A DNA stretch of 64,000 bases from Pigmentiphaga sp. NML030171 (GTDB taxonomy: Bacteria; Pseudomonadota; Gammaproteobacteria; Burkholderiales; Burkholderiaceae_B): the NCBI RefSeq assembly GCF_002188635.1, contig NZ_NINX01000044.1, positions 24,311 through 88,310 of the forward strand. Reading direction: 5' to 3'. This document shows, piece after piece, positions 9,335 through 18,704 of the stretch. How positions within the stretch are numbered: position 1 is the stretch's first letter; each line of letters opens with the position of its first letter. A program made the translations under genes and the position numbers. The notes under the pieces are model-generated. The model ran no database searches. It was not told the DNA's origin and saw nothing but the letters and a program-made list of their open reading frames with translations.

Positions 9335-10137
9335 ATGCTCCAAACCGCTTCCAGCTCGATGACCGAGTTGTATTGATTACCGGTGCAGCGGGTCACCTGG
9401 GCCGTGCCATCAGTCTGGGCGTAGCAGAAGCCGGCGGTATACCCATCTTGTGCGGCCGCACCCCTGAGAAACTGCACAAACTGCAAACGGAAATCCAGGC
9501 AGCAGGTGGCCGTGCATCCGTACTGCCTCTGGACATCGGCGACCCCAGCTCGATGGCACATGCTCTCACTTGGGTCACACAGCATTTCGACAGTGTGCAT
9601 GGGCTTGTCAACTGCGCCCATATGGGCCGCCCGGGCACCATCAGCTCTGCCACCGAAGACGATTTCAACATCGCTCAACAAGCACACGTTAACGGTCCGT
9701 TCTTCCTAGTGAAGCAATTTCTGCCCCTGCTGAAACAAGGCGCTAGTGAAGTCGTGGGCGGAGCCTCTATCGTCAACGTGTCCTCCATGTATGGCATAGT
9801 CAGCCCTGACCCTACCATCTATGGAAATAGCGGCAGCAACAACCCACCTTATTACGGGGCAGCCAAAGCAGCCCTTCTACAATTGACTCGCTATTTGGCA
9901 TGCCACCTTGGCGACAAACAAGTGCGAGCCAACAGCATTACACCTGGACCTTTCCCTCCTGCTGATATCGCTCAAACAGCGCCCGATTTCTATCAGGGCC
10001 TGTGCAAGAAGAATCCGCTCGGCCGTATCGGAGCCCCGGAAGAAGTCGCCGGCCCCGCGGTGTTCCTTTTGTCCGCTGCTAGCTCGTACATAACTGGCGC
10101 CAATATTCCCGTTGATGGCGGCTGGACTAGTTGGTAG
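9331..10137 (+). CDS. SDR-family oxidoreductase (PtmA-like)
   Basis: Classical short-chain dehydrogenase/reductase of 268 residues. ATG 9331 overlaps the previous stop (ATGA) and is preferred over an in-frame ATG at 9319. The NAD(P)-binding motif is TGAAGHLGRAI, the catalytic serine lies in NVSSMYG, the YxxxK pair is YYGAAKAAL, and the protein ends with the usual GANIPVDGGWTSW. PtmA-type SDRs accompany nonulosonic acid genes in flagellin-modification loci of other bacteria; here it lies inside the pse operon, so it probably acts on an intermediate or on the finished sugar. The precise reaction is unknown. Confidence 0.88.
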   Translation: MNAPNRFQLDDRVVLITGAAGHLGRAISLGVAEAGGIPILCGRTPEKLHKLQTEIQAAGGRASVLPLDIGDPSSMAHALTWVTQHFDSVHGLVNCAHMGRPGTISSATEDDFNIAQQAHVNGPFFLVKQFLPLLKQGASEVVGGASIVNVSSMYGIVSPDPTIYGNSGSNNPPYYGAAKAALLQLTRYLACHLGDKQVRANSITPGPFPPADIAQTAPDFYQGLCKKNPLGRIGAPEEVAGPAVFLLSAASSYITGANIPVDGGWTSW

Positions 10138-10147
10138 CGCTTCCGCC

Positions 10148-11248
10148 ATGCAGACTATTGCTTTCCGGGCTGATGCCTCTCTAAATATCGGCACCGGCCA
10201 CGTCATGCGCTGCTTAACCCTGGCGGACGCCTTGCGCGACGAGGGCTACTCCAGTCTTTTCATCTGCCGCGAACACCCTGGCAACCTAATTGACATCATC
10301 CGCCAACGCGGCTACGAAGCCGTTGCTCTGCCATATCAAGGAACGGTCACGGCAGTGCCCTCTTCCGTCCCCTCGCCCATACATGCCGCATGGCTCGGCA
10401 GTGATTGGGAGACCGACGCACAGCAAACTCAAGCAGCGCTTGCCAACGTCAATACCTCGTGGTTGGTGGTCGATCACTATTCGCTCGACTCCCGCTGGGA
10501 AAATAGATTTCGCACGTCCATTCCACACCTGCTCGTCATCGACGATCTGGCTGATCGCTCGCACGATTGCGATCTGCTTCTCGATCAGAACCTCGGCCGC
10601 CGGTGGGAGGACTATTCCGCACATGTCCCTCCCGGATGCGTCGTACTAACCGGCCCCGACTACGTACTACTGCGTCCCGAATTCCACCTAGCTCGCTCCT
10701 TCGGCTTGCGGCGCCGAACGCAGCCAGACTTCAAGCACCTGCTCATCACTATGGGTGGAATAGACAAGGGCAACGTAACGGCCGAAGTATTGTCAGCGCT
10801 GCGCCTATGCCCACTGCCGTCCGATGCCCGCATTACGATTGTCATGGGCTCCCGCTCTCCTTGGCTGGAAGCCGTAAGGCAGGCCGCGACCGAACTGCCT
10901 TGGCATACAGAAGTCAAGGTCGATGTAAACAATATGGCTGAATTGATGGCCAACAGCGACTTGGCCATCGGCGCCGCGGGCTCAACTGCCTGGGAACGAT
11001 GCTGCGTAGGCCTACCATCCATCATGGTAGTGCTCGCCGATAATCAACTGATCATTGCCCAGATGTTGAGCCACGCCGGTGGTGCCTTCACAATTGAATC
11101 TGCGGCAGCTATCGCGATCAAACTGCCGGACATTCTTACCCAACTGGTCAACGATGCGGCGCTACGTCAAGCCACTGCAGCTGCGGCAAGCCGTATTGTC
11201 GACGGTGAAGGAGTACGACGCGTCATACAGGCCATGGAAAATACATGA
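10148..11248 (+). CDS. pseG: UDP-2,4-diacetamido-2,4,6-trideoxy-beta-L-altropyranose hydrolase
   Basis: Removes UDP from the bis-acetylated altrose derivative before condensation with phosphoenolpyruvate. GT-B fold of 366 residues. The start at 10148 gives MQTIAFRADASLNIGTGHVMRC, with the catalytic His of the GTGHVMR motif; an ATG at 10112 lies inside the SDR gene. C-terminal nucleotide-binding residues are seen in AIGAAGSTAWERCCVGLPSI. Stop overlaps pseH (ATGA). Confidence 0.94.
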   Translation: MQTIAFRADASLNIGTGHVMRCLTLADALRDEGYSSLFICREHPGNLIDIIRQRGYEAVALPYQGTVTAVPSSVPSPIHAAWLGSDWETDAQQTQAALANVNTSWLVVDHYSLDSRWENRFRTSIPHLLVIDDLADRSHDCDLLLDQNLGRRWEDYSAHVPPGCVVLTGPDYVLLRPEFHLARSFGLRRRTQPDFKHLLITMGGIDKGNVTAEVLSALRLCPLPSDARITIVMGSRSPWLEAVRQAATELPWHTEVKVDVNNMAELMANSDLAIGAAGSTAWERCCVGLPSIMVVLADNQLIIAQMLSHAGGAFTIESAAAIAIKLPDILTQLVNDAALRQATAAAASRIVDGEGVRRVIQAMENT

Positions 11249-11793
11249 TGGGACATACCGGTGACGGGCGTATTCGCCCTATGGTCGAAGCGGACTTAGA
11301 AAGCGTACTCGCGTGGAGAAACCATCCGAGTGTACGCGTGTGGATGTATACCCAACATGCAATTAGCCCAGAGGAACACCGAACGTGGTTTAGCAAGGCG
11401 AGCACAGATAGTTCGAGAATTTTGCTCATTTATCTAAACCACGAAACTCCCTCCGGCTTCGTTAACTTAAAAAAAAGTTATGGAAATAATGCCGAATGGG
11501 GCTTCTATACAAATCCCAATGCCCCCAAAGGCACCGGCAAAGGAATGGGAATTGCCACATTAAGGCATGCCTTCGAAAATTGCGGAATGCATAAAATACA
11601 TGGTCAGGTTCTTGCCTACAATGAACGCTCGATCCACTATCACCTTTCGCTTGGTTTTCAGCGAGAGGGAATCCTGCGCGGCCAACATTTCGACGGAACC
11701 AATTACCACGACGTCCATTGCTTCGGACTGCTTGCCACCGAGTGGAGAGGATTGCAAACGCAAACGAACGCCGACCTATCGGAGAAACCATGA
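11245..11793 (+). CDS. pseH: UDP-4-amino-4,6-dideoxy-N-acetyl-beta-L-altrosamine N-acetyltransferase (GNAT)
   Basis: Acetylates the 4-amino group made by PseC. GNAT fold, 182 residues. RIRPMVEADLESVLAWRNHPSVRVWM is the typical opening of PseH/RimJ-like GNATs, and the acetyl-CoA pyrophosphate loop is in PKGTGKGMGIATL. ATGA overlaps at both ends tie it to pseG and pseI. From here the sequence is clearly more AT-rich than the genes before about 10 kb. Confidence 0.92.
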   Translation: MMGHTGDGRIRPMVEADLESVLAWRNHPSVRVWMYTQHAISPEEHRTWFSKASTDSSRILLIYLNHETPSGFVNLKKSYGNNAEWGFYTNPNAPKGTGKGMGIATLRHAFENCGMHKIHGQVLAYNERSIHYHLSLGFQREGILRGQHFDGTNYHDVHCFGLLATEWRGLQTQTNADLSEKP

Positions 11794-12854
11794 AGAAAAC
11801 TGACTCTATTACGATCAGCGGCAGGCGCATTGGCCGCGACGTCGAGCCGTACATCATCGCCGAGATATCTGCAAATCATAACGGCAAGATTGAAACCGCC
11901 ATTCAACTCATTAATGAAGCCAAAACTGCAGGCGCAGATGCAGTAAAAATTCAAACCTATACTGCCGACACCATTACCCTGAACTCTAATACCGAAGATT
12001 TTCGGATTAAAGGCGGGTTATGGGACGGACGTACATTATACGATCTATACCAGGAGGCACACCTTCCTTGGGATTGGCACAAACCGCTATTTGAGCACGC
12101 CCGCAAGACGGGAATTACGATTTTTAGCTCTCCATTCGACAACACCGCCGTGGACCTATTGGAGGATCTCAACGCACCTGCTTATAAGATTGCGTCATTC
12201 GAGGCCGTCGATCTACCCTTAATTAAATATGCGGCGTCAACCGGCAAACCAATGATCATTTCCACTGGAATGGCGGACGACGAGGAAATCTCTGAAGCCA
12301 TTCAAGCGGCGAGGGACGGCGGCTGCAACGAACTTGCCATTTTGCATTGCGTAAGCGGCTACCCCGCCCCCGCTGAAGAATACAATCTCTATACTCTGGC
12401 TGACATGATTGAACGCTTTGGCGTGGTGACGGGACTCTCTGACCATACGTTAGACAATACTACCGCGCTTGCAAGCGTCGCGCTGGGCGCGGCGCTAATC
12501 GAAAAGCATTTCACTTTGGACAGATCTGGAGGCGGCCCAGACGATAGTTTTTCCTTAGAACCCAAGGATCTAGCTGAACTATGCCGGGGAGCAAAGACTG
12601 CTTGGCGCGCCCTCGGCCGTGTAGATTATGGAAAAAAATCTAGCGAAATCGGCAATGCCCAATTCCGAAGATCCCTCTATTTCGTGAAAGATTTGAAGGC
12701 CGGCGATATAGTGACTGAGGATGCAGTGCGAAGTGTACGCCCAGGTTATGGATTAGCACCAAAACAGCTGTCGCGGATTGTAGGAGCACGCCTCAGAATG
12801 GATGTTCAAAAAAACACACCTGTGAGGTTATGCGCACTCGTACTAAACGATTAG
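11790..12854 (+). CDS. pseI: Pseudaminic acid synthase
   Basis: Condenses 2,4-diacetamido-2,4,6-trideoxy-L-altrose with phosphoenolpyruvate to pseudaminic acid; NeuB family. ATG 11790 overlaps the pseH stop (ATGA). The 354-residue protein shows IIAEISANHNGKIETA near residue 20, DAVKIQTYTADTITL, FSSPFDNTAVDLLE, and LIEKHFTLDRSGGGPDDSFSLEP with the metal and substrate contacts of NeuB enzymes. The C-terminal SAF (antifreeze-like) domain begins near residue 290 (RRSLYFVKDLKAGDIVTEDAVRSVRPG). With pseB, C, G, H and the fused cytidylyltransferase the pathway is complete. Confidence 0.96.
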   Translation: MKKTDSITISGRRIGRDVEPYIIAEISANHNGKIETAIQLINEAKTAGADAVKIQTYTADTITLNSNTEDFRIKGGLWDGRTLYDLYQEAHLPWDWHKPLFEHARKTGITIFSSPFDNTAVDLLEDLNAPAYKIASFEAVDLPLIKYAASTGKPMIISTGMADDEEISEAIQAARDGGCNELAILHCVSGYPAPAEEYNLYTLADMIERFGVVTGLSDHTLDNTTALASVALGAALIEKHFTLDRSGGGPDDSFSLEPKDLAELCRGAKTAWRALGRVDYGKKSSEIGNAQFRRSLYFVKDLKAGDIVTEDAVRSVRPGYGLAPKQLSRIVGARLRMDVQKNTPVRLCALVLND

Positions 12855-12884
12855 ACAACAACCACAAGATTCCTATCGACGAAG

Positions 12885-14732
12885 ATGTCAAACCAACGGC
12901 CCTCACTTCTCCTAAAGTTCCGAACCGCGCGCTTACTCGGACTGAGTAACATATGGAGGGTCTTTCTATATCGATTAGGCCTCAAAACCAGGCTATCTAG
13001 AGCGTGCCGTTTGCGGTCCAGGATCCCTGCAGCGCCGTTTTACACAAATCCATTAAGAAAAACTGAATTACCAGGTACAACGAGGTGGAATAACCATTCC
13101 ATTCTTTTCGGGCACATAGAGATTCCTTTACACGGAAGACCACCTCCTTGGCACACCAACGTCCTTAACAATAAAGAGCACCCTCAAAAAAACGCCCCTT
13201 GGTGGAAAATCCCCGACTTTAACTCGATGATCGGGGACATAAAAATAATATGGGAGGCATCCCGATTTGGCTGGGTGCTCGCCTTCGCCACAGAAGCCAG
13301 CAGAGGAAACAGCCAATCCATAGCACGGCTAAATGACTGGCTAGAGAACTGGTGTAAAGAAAACCCTCCTTACATTGGTCCAAATTGGAAATGCGGACAA
13401 GAAGCTTCAATACGAGTAATCCACTTGGCCACAGCATCCCTAATTATGGGAACAGTGCAAACGCCAACGTTCGGTTTTTTAGAATTACTTTCCACTCACC
13501 TACAACGCATTGAACCAACTCTTCCGTATGCAATCGCGCAGGACAACAATCACGGCACCTCAGAGGCAGCAGCTCTTTTTATTGGTGGAAGTTATTTGGA
13601 ACACCACGGAATTTTGGAGGGAAGACGCTGGAGCAAACTAGGGAGAAAATGGCTAGAAAATAGAGCCAAACGCCTAATTTTGCCTGATGGCACGTTTAGT
13701 CAATATTCAACCAACTATCACAGGTTGATGTTAGACACATTCAGCATATCCGAGATTTTTCGACAAAAATTTCAACTCGCCCCATTCTCCCAAGCGCTAT
13801 TCCAGCGAATCTGCGCAGCAATCGAATGGCTTACGCAAATAACAGACCCTCAAAGCGGGGACGCTTGGAATTGGGGCGCAAATGACGGCGCGCATATTTT
13901 GCATTTAACCCAAACCGGGTATCGAGATTTTAGGCCATCATTGCAATTGGCAGGCGCGATTTTCCTTGAGAGGAGAATATTCGACTCTGCTGGCGAATAT
14001 GACATTCAACTTGATTGGTTGAACATCCCGAGGAGGCAACTGCCGCTGCCCCCTCTAAAAAGCAAGCTGCTCCCAAACGGCGGGATTGCAATATTACGCC
14101 GGGGCGAAAAAAGGGTTTTTCTACGATTCCCTTCTTTTGAGTTTAGGCCATCACACGCAGATTCGCTGCATCTTGATTTCTGGATTGGGAACAAAAATTT
14201 CTTCCGCGACGCGGGAACTTTTAGTTATAACGCCTCGCCAACCTTAATGACGTACTTTTCAGGCGTTCAGTCACATAACACCATACAATTCGATGATCGA
14301 GATCAAATGCCTCGACTCGGGCGTTTTCTCTTTGGCGGTTGGCCACGCATCGACCAACCGATAAAATTTGTGGATGACAGCCAAACAAGCAGCTCCGTAA
14401 CCGCATCGTACACAGACTACTGGGGCGCGTACCATCAACGGCAAGTTATCTTAACCGATCACAACCTGAGCGTCATTGATAACATCAGCGATTTCGAAAG
14501 GAAGGCCGTACTACGCTGGCGACTGCCCGATGGAATATACTCGCTGAATGAGAAAAGAATTTATACGCATTACGGCACACTCGAATTCACTTCAAGCAGT
14601 CCTAACATCAAAATAAGAATCGTAAATAACTGGGAATCTATCAGATACCTGGAAAAAAAAGAATCGACGGTTGTTGAATTGGAGGTTCAGGAGCCGTGCC
14701 AAATCACAACAACGTTTAACTGGCCCGGCTGA
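12885..14732 (+). CDS. Heparinase II/III-family protein
   Basis: 615-residue polysaccharide-lyase-like protein. An alpha-toroid half (about residues 100-380) carries QDNNHGTSEAAALFIGGSYL, a conserved block of the family, and the C-terminal beta-sandwich half (about 395-615) carries FPSFEFRPSHADSLHLDFW and the SHNTIQFDDRDQMPR block of PF07940. No signal peptide is evident at the N-terminus (MSNQRPSLLLKFRTARLLG). Such genes occur in O-antigen and capsule loci, where they may trim or modify uronic-acid-containing glycan; ManNAcA from wecBC would be a plausible target, which is inference. It is the last gene before the IS hybrid and is strongly AT-rich compared with flanking host genes. Confidence 0.85.
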   Translation: MSNQRPSLLLKFRTARLLGLSNIWRVFLYRLGLKTRLSRACRLRSRIPAAPFYTNPLRKTELPGTTRWNNHSILFGHIEIPLHGRPPPWHTNVLNNKEHPQKNAPWWKIPDFNSMIGDIKIIWEASRFGWVLAFATEASRGNSQSIARLNDWLENWCKENPPYIGPNWKCGQEASIRVIHLATASLIMGTVQTPTFGFLELLSTHLQRIEPTLPYAIAQDNNHGTSEAAALFIGGSYLEHHGILEGRRWSKLGRKWLENRAKRLILPDGTFSQYSTNYHRLMLDTFSISEIFRQKFQLAPFSQALFQRICAAIEWLTQITDPQSGDAWNWGANDGAHILHLTQTGYRDFRPSLQLAGAIFLERRIFDSAGEYDIQLDWLNIPRRQLPLPPLKSKLLPNGGIAILRRGEKRVFLRFPSFEFRPSHADSLHLDFWIGNKNFFRDAGTFSYNASPTLMTYFSGVQSHNTIQFDDRDQMPRLGRFLFGGWPRIDQPIKFVDDSQTSSSVTASYTDYWGAYHQRQVILTDHNLSVIDNISDFERKAVLRWRLPDGIYSLNEKRIYTHYGTLEFTSSSPNIKIRIVNNWESIRYLEKKESTVVELEVQEPCQITTTFNWPG

Positions 14733-14928
14733 GTAAAGAAGAAGCTGAAGCGTCTCCTTGCAAGCGCTATAGCGGAAATTGTATTGACCAGTGGAGTTCC
14801 ATATACGTCATATTCGAGAACCCGACATTGTGCACGAACGCCGGACACCAAAGCGCAAGAACGAGCTGGTGACCTGCTCCCCGAGATTAGTACGGTAATG
14901 ATGTAGAGTCTGCCTCCGTGGAGGTAGC

Positions 14929-15192
14929 ATGAAGAAGCGTTTCACAGAAGAACAAATCATTGGCATCCTGAAGGAAGCCGAGGCAGGCACAAAGGTAGCA
15001 GACCTATGCCGCAAGCACGGCATCAGTGATGCGACGTACTACAACTGGAAGGCGAAGTTCGGCGGCATGACCGTGTCGGATGCGCAGCGGCTCAAGGCCC
15101 TGGAAGCGGAGAATGCGCGGCTCAAGCGATTGCTAGCCGAGAGCATGCTGGACAATGCGGCGCTCAAGGATGTCCTCGGCCGAAAGTGGTGA
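14929..15192 (+). CDS. IS3-family transposase OrfA (first element)
   Basis: 87-residue HTH_Tnp_1 protein. It begins MKKRFTEEQIIGILKEAEAG, then the helix-turn-helix ADLCRKHGISDATYYNWKAKFGG, and ends in a leucine-zipper-like segment ([18 protein letters not shown]). Complete as an OrfA; its stop overlaps the GTG of the next frame, the usual IS3 arrangement for a -1 frameshifted OrfAB. Since its own orfB is truncated, it probably cannot form active transposase. Confidence 0.92.
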   Translation: MKKRFTEEQIIGILKEAEAGTKVADLCRKHGISDATYYNWKAKFGGMTVSDAQRLKALEAENARLKRLLAESMLDNAALKDVLGRKW

Positions 15193-15527
15193 GCCCGCAG
15201 GCGAAGCGAGCAGCAGTGATGCACGTCATGCAAGTGCATGGCTTAGGCGTCACCCGCGCCTGTGGGCTATTCGGCATCTCCCGGTCCTTGTACCGCTATG
15301 AATCGCGCCGCCCGGATGACCAGGCCCTACGGGACCGGCTATGTGAGCTGGCAGCCGCCAAGCGGCGCTATGGCTATCGGCGGCTGCATGTGCTCGTCAA
15401 GCGCGAAGGGTGGGCCGTCAATCACAAACGGCTGTTCCGCGTCTATCAGCAGGCAGGTTTGGCAGTCAGAAGGCGCAAGAGGAAGAGAATTGCTGGCGTC
15501 GAGCGACAGGTCAAGACACGTCGATGA
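15186..15527 (+). pseudogene. Truncated IS3-family transposase OrfB (first element)
   Basis: Reads as the N-terminal third of an OrfB: MVSPQAKRAAVMHVMQVHGL, the HTH_21 region [37 protein letters not shown] and [23 protein letters not shown]. It ends at VERQVKTRR, before the DDE catalytic core. The break coincides with the start of a second element's orfA end, so the cause is a recombination join and not a point mutation. Confidence 0.88.
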
Positions 15528-16482
15528 TGGCGCGCATGAAGGAGCTGGAGGCGGAGAATGCCCGGCTTCGCAAGATGTACATCGAGGAGAAACTCAAGGC
15601 CGAGATTGCATCGGAGTACTTGGCAAAAAAGCCCTGAGGCCGTCTCGCCGGCGCGAGATGGCCAAGGAAGTGGTCAAGGCCAGACGGGCGTCAATCCGGG
15701 TGGCCTGTGCGATTTTCAGCATCAGCGAATCCTGCTATCGGTACGAGGCCAAGCTCAAGGCCGAGAACGAGGAGATTGCCGATTGGCTGCTGCGCCTGAC
15801 CGACAACCATCGCACCTGGGGTTTCATGCTGTGCTTTCTGTACCTGCGCAACGTCCGTGGGTTTGGCTGGAACCACAAGCGCGTGTACCGCATCTACAAG
15901 GAACTGGAACTGAACCTGCGCATCAAACCGCGCAAAAGACTGGTTCGGCAGATGCCGGAACCGCTGGCAGTGCCTAGGGCCATCAACGAAGTCTGGTCGA
16001 TGGACTTCATGCATGACCAGTTGGCCGACGGCCGGACCATTCGGACATTCAACGTGATCGATGACTTCAATCGTGAGGCGTTAGGGATCGAGGTGGACTT
16101 CTCGCTTCCTGCTGCTCGGGTAGCACGGGTGTTGAACCAGATCATCGAACACCGAGGACGGCCTTTAGCGATTCGTTGCGACAACGGACCGGAATACGCG
16201 GGTTCAACGTTATTGGTCTGGGCGCAAAAGCGGGGCATCAAGCTCGACTTCATCCAGCCCGGCAAACCGCAGCAAAATGCCTATATCGAGCGTTTCAACC
16301 GAACAGCCAGGTACGAATGGCTGTCGCAGTTCGAGTGGGAAGACCTGGAGCATGTGCAGGACCACGCCACGCGCTGGATGTGGTCCTACAATCACGAACG
16401 CCCGAATATGGCATTGGGCGGGTTCACACCAAAGCAGCGGCTGGCCATGGCCGCATCAGGTTCTACTTCTGCGGCCCAGTAG
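15524..16482 (+). CDS. IS3-family transposase OrfAB, 5'-truncated (second element)
   Basis: The first part (15524-15637) is only the zipper end of an OrfA ([20 protein letters not shown]) and ends LAKKP. A -1 shift at AAAAAAG (15625-15631) continues into [20 protein letters not shown] and a full OrfB to 16482. OrfB could also start alone at ATG 15658. The integrase core is intact: first Asp in VWSMDFMHD, second in [10 protein letters not shown], Glu in [10 protein letters not shown], 35-type spacing. The HTH part of OrfA is missing, so end recognition is probably lost. Confidence 0.85.
15625..15631 (+). other. Programmed -1 ribosomal frameshift heptamer (AAAAAAG)
   Basis: A6G slippery site in the overlap of the second element's orfA end and orfB. 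In the orfA frame it reads K-K-P then stop; with one base backward slip it reads K-A-L and joins the orfB frame that is open to 16482. A6G is the standard IS3-family signal. Confidence 0.75.
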
Positions 16483-16571
16483 GAATGGGGGCATTACCGA
16501 ATATGCTTAGTACACAGACTACCCGGGTGTTGTTGAAACAGTAGAGAAGAAATTGCCTTCCATAAAGCTTG

Positions 16572-18497
16572 TTAGCTATTAGCCAGAGCTCTCCACGTCT
16601 GCGACCTCGGCTCGAAATACATTGGACCAATTTCTTCATCAACGATTAACTCATAAGCCTCAGGACTTTGAGGCCGTTCCTTGCCACTATAGGCTGGAAG
16701 GACTATACGCTTCTCGCTCCCCATAGCTGGCGCCACCATTCCTGGAGAAAGGCTAATTGAATCGAGCCACAGGTTCCTTTTTGCATGAGCGGTACCAATT
16801 GCAGAAGGACTCATATAAATCGTAATAAACACGTGATCATCTTGAGGCACGAAAGAGGCCACACTTTTTCCAAAGGACTTTCCCTGAAAAACCAGAGGCG
16901 CATTTAAATACTCAGTGCCTCCTATTTTTGACCCCACTCTGACGCTCCATGGATATGCGGTGTCTGTCATGTAATCAACTGCTAGAACCCATGGCATGCC
17001 TCTAGCTACAGCCACTCGGCGATACATTGAACATGGTCCTCGCACATCCTCGCCGACAAAAATTCTTTGCGCGGAGCTACCGCTGCGCTTGTTTTCGAAA
17101 TCTAATGAAAAACTTGTACCATCTGGAGGTTTAGCGGGCTCTATCTGCCAGCCATCAGCTATTCCATCTCTATTGCTGTCCAATCGAAACGTTGCATTTG
17201 CCAGTACATTCTCGCCGGAGAAATTGCTCGTTAGTTGGCGACCATTTGCAACACCACTAAAGCTGTTTCGCCCATCCAAATCAATTACTTGATCATTTCC
17301 ACCAGAGAAATAGCTGCTTCCAAGGCTGTTGTTGAAGGCCCCAGCCTCGAAAACTACAGCTCCCCCTTTTACGAGTCGAACAGTCGCCTGCGTCGCTGCC
17401 ACTTTTATAGCGGGGGCTTCTGCCTCGAGTTGCACTACAAAACTCTCCGGAGTTACATCCACTACGACTCCAAACAGATTATAATTCGTAGATGCAAAAG
17501 CTACGCTTACTTCATCTTTTTGGATTAACCCATGCCTCTTGCTCTTAAACGAGACATTTCTTCCGCTTAACAAAAAATCTTGCACCGGAACACTTCTATT
17601 GTTCCCCTCAAATCGTCCTGATAGAACATTCACATTTCTCGATCCCTTCTGGCATAAAATGCCGATTCGGTTTCTCTCAAATGCTGTAATTATTGTATAA
17701 TCAGAAAGCAACGCGGTGCGCAAACCGACTCTATTTGAATGTATGCGACCACCGATTAGAATCGTAGAATTTCCATTTTTCTCAGCGTCTACTCCAATAC
17801 CGCTATTGCTGATTTCACAATCATCTATTCTGTTATAGTAGCCTCCTTTTATAACCGGGTCGTCCCCTCCGTGCACAAGAGCTCGACCATGCCCCCTTAG
17901 CTGCATTCTGGAAAGATGAAAGTGACTTACCTGTCTCAGATCAATTCCTATTGCATCTTCATTCAACCATAACATGTCGTCGGTATTAGTAATCAGCAAA
18001 TCACTGAATGAAACGAAATTGGTGCGTTTTTCCGAGGCAGGTTTAAAACAAGGCTTCGCCCCTCCTGCCATTGATATTTTCACCTTTCCATTTCCAGTAA
18101 AATTTTGCTGATCGTAGAACTGCAGCGACTCCGTTAACACAACATCGGCTGCTCCGTTCGAACTCATAAAATAGAGATTTAACGATTTTGCATTATCTAA
18201 AATTCGTTGGATTCTCTCAGTCTGCTCAGACGGAGGCCATTTAGATGACACATAATCAAATATATTCACCGTATCTTCAAGTTTTTCGGCCACACTACGA
18301 ACAATCTGAGCATTAGGAGCCCTATAATAGATACGCTGAGCGTCTATAAGCTGCGTTCCATCTTCGCTCGCCTTAGGGGGTAGAATATCACCAGACTTGA
18401 CCGATGTTTTTTCAAGTTCCGCTGCGCGCAGCCTGGATGCCCCGAACAACGACGCCATAATTAGGCTCAGCTTAGAAAAAAAATTTCTACGGAGCAT
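16572..18497 (-). CDS. Exported right-handed beta-helix protein, probable polysaccharide-active enzyme
   Basis: ATG at 18497 has a GGAGG ribosome site just upstream and gives 641 residues; the open frame extends to 18596 without homology. The N-terminus MLRRNFFSKLSLIMASLFGAS resembles a Tat-type signal (RRNFF) and ends near LRAAE. Residues about 110-360 show short repeats typical of a parallel beta-helix (for example IDDCEISNSGIGVDAEKNGNS, LIGGRIHSNRVGL). A C-terminal region with LDSNRDGIADGWQIEP resembles a carbohydrate-binding module. Pectate-lyase-like folds of this sort are common in exopolysaccharide loci as lyases, epimerases or acetylation-independent tail enzymes; the exact activity is not known. 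It is the last gene of the - strand capsule operon. Confidence 0.75.
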   Translation of the reverse strand: MLRRNFFSKLSLIMASLFGASRLRAAELEKTSVKSGDILPPKASEDGTQLIDAQRIYYRAPNAQIVRSVAEKLEDTVNIFDYVSSKWPPSEQTERIQRILDNAKSLNLYFMSSNGAADVVLTESLQFYDQQNFTGNGKVKISMAGGAKPCFKPASEKRTNFVSFSDLLITNTDDMLWLNEDAIGIDLRQVSHFHLSRMQLRGHGRALVHGGDDPVIKGGYYNRIDDCEISNSGIGVDAEKNGNSTILIGGRIHSNRVGLRTALLSDYTIITAFERNRIGILCQKGSRNVNVLSGRFEGNNRSVPVQDFLLSGRNVSFKSKRHGLIQKDEVSVAFASTNYNLFGVVVDVTPESFVVQLEAEAPAIKVAATQATVRLVKGGAVVFEAGAFNNSLGSSYFSGGNDQVIDLDGRNSFSGVANGRQLTSNFSGENVLANATFRLDSNRDGIADGWQIEPAKPPDGTSFSLDFENKRSGSSAQRIFVGEDVRGPCSMYRRVAVARGMPWVLAVDYMTDTAYPWSVRVGSKIGGTEYLNAPLVFQGKSFGKSVASFVPQDDHVFITIYMSPSAIGTAHAKRNLWLDSISLSPGMVAPAMGSEKRIVLPAYSGKERPQSPEAYELIVDEEIGPMYFEPRSQTWRALANS

Positions 18498-18704
18498 ATT
18501 GCCTCCATTTGCTGGAAAATACAATTCGCTCACAAAGGAACATAACCTAAGGGCGACAAACATCTCTAATTGACATTCATATCTGACAACAAGCAATTCT
18601 ACAATACGACTGTCATCGTTTACTGAGCCATTGATAGGTCATAAACCTCAGGACATCGATAAGCATCTTGTGATGCTTCAAGAGGTGATTTATTTACTCA
18701 TCCT

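Larger units (their letters stand above)
14870..16500 (+). mobile_element. Hybrid remnant of two IS3-family insertion sequences
   Basis: The left part (from a candidate end TGACCTGCTCCCCG at 14870) carries an IS3 orfA and the first third of an orfB. Near 15515 it switches to the C-terminal end of a second, different IS3 orfA, followed by its complete orfB. No inverted copy of the left end was found after 16482, so the two ends appear to come from different elements. The right limit near 16500 is a guess based on the GGGGGCATTACC sequence after the transposase stop. No target duplication could be recognised. Confidence 0.65.

Noticed and set aside
14733..14869. Short protein-like stretch (HIREPDIVHERRTPKRKNEL) before the IS hybrid
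   Set aside because: Only about 20 codons between stops; too short to call a gene remnant.
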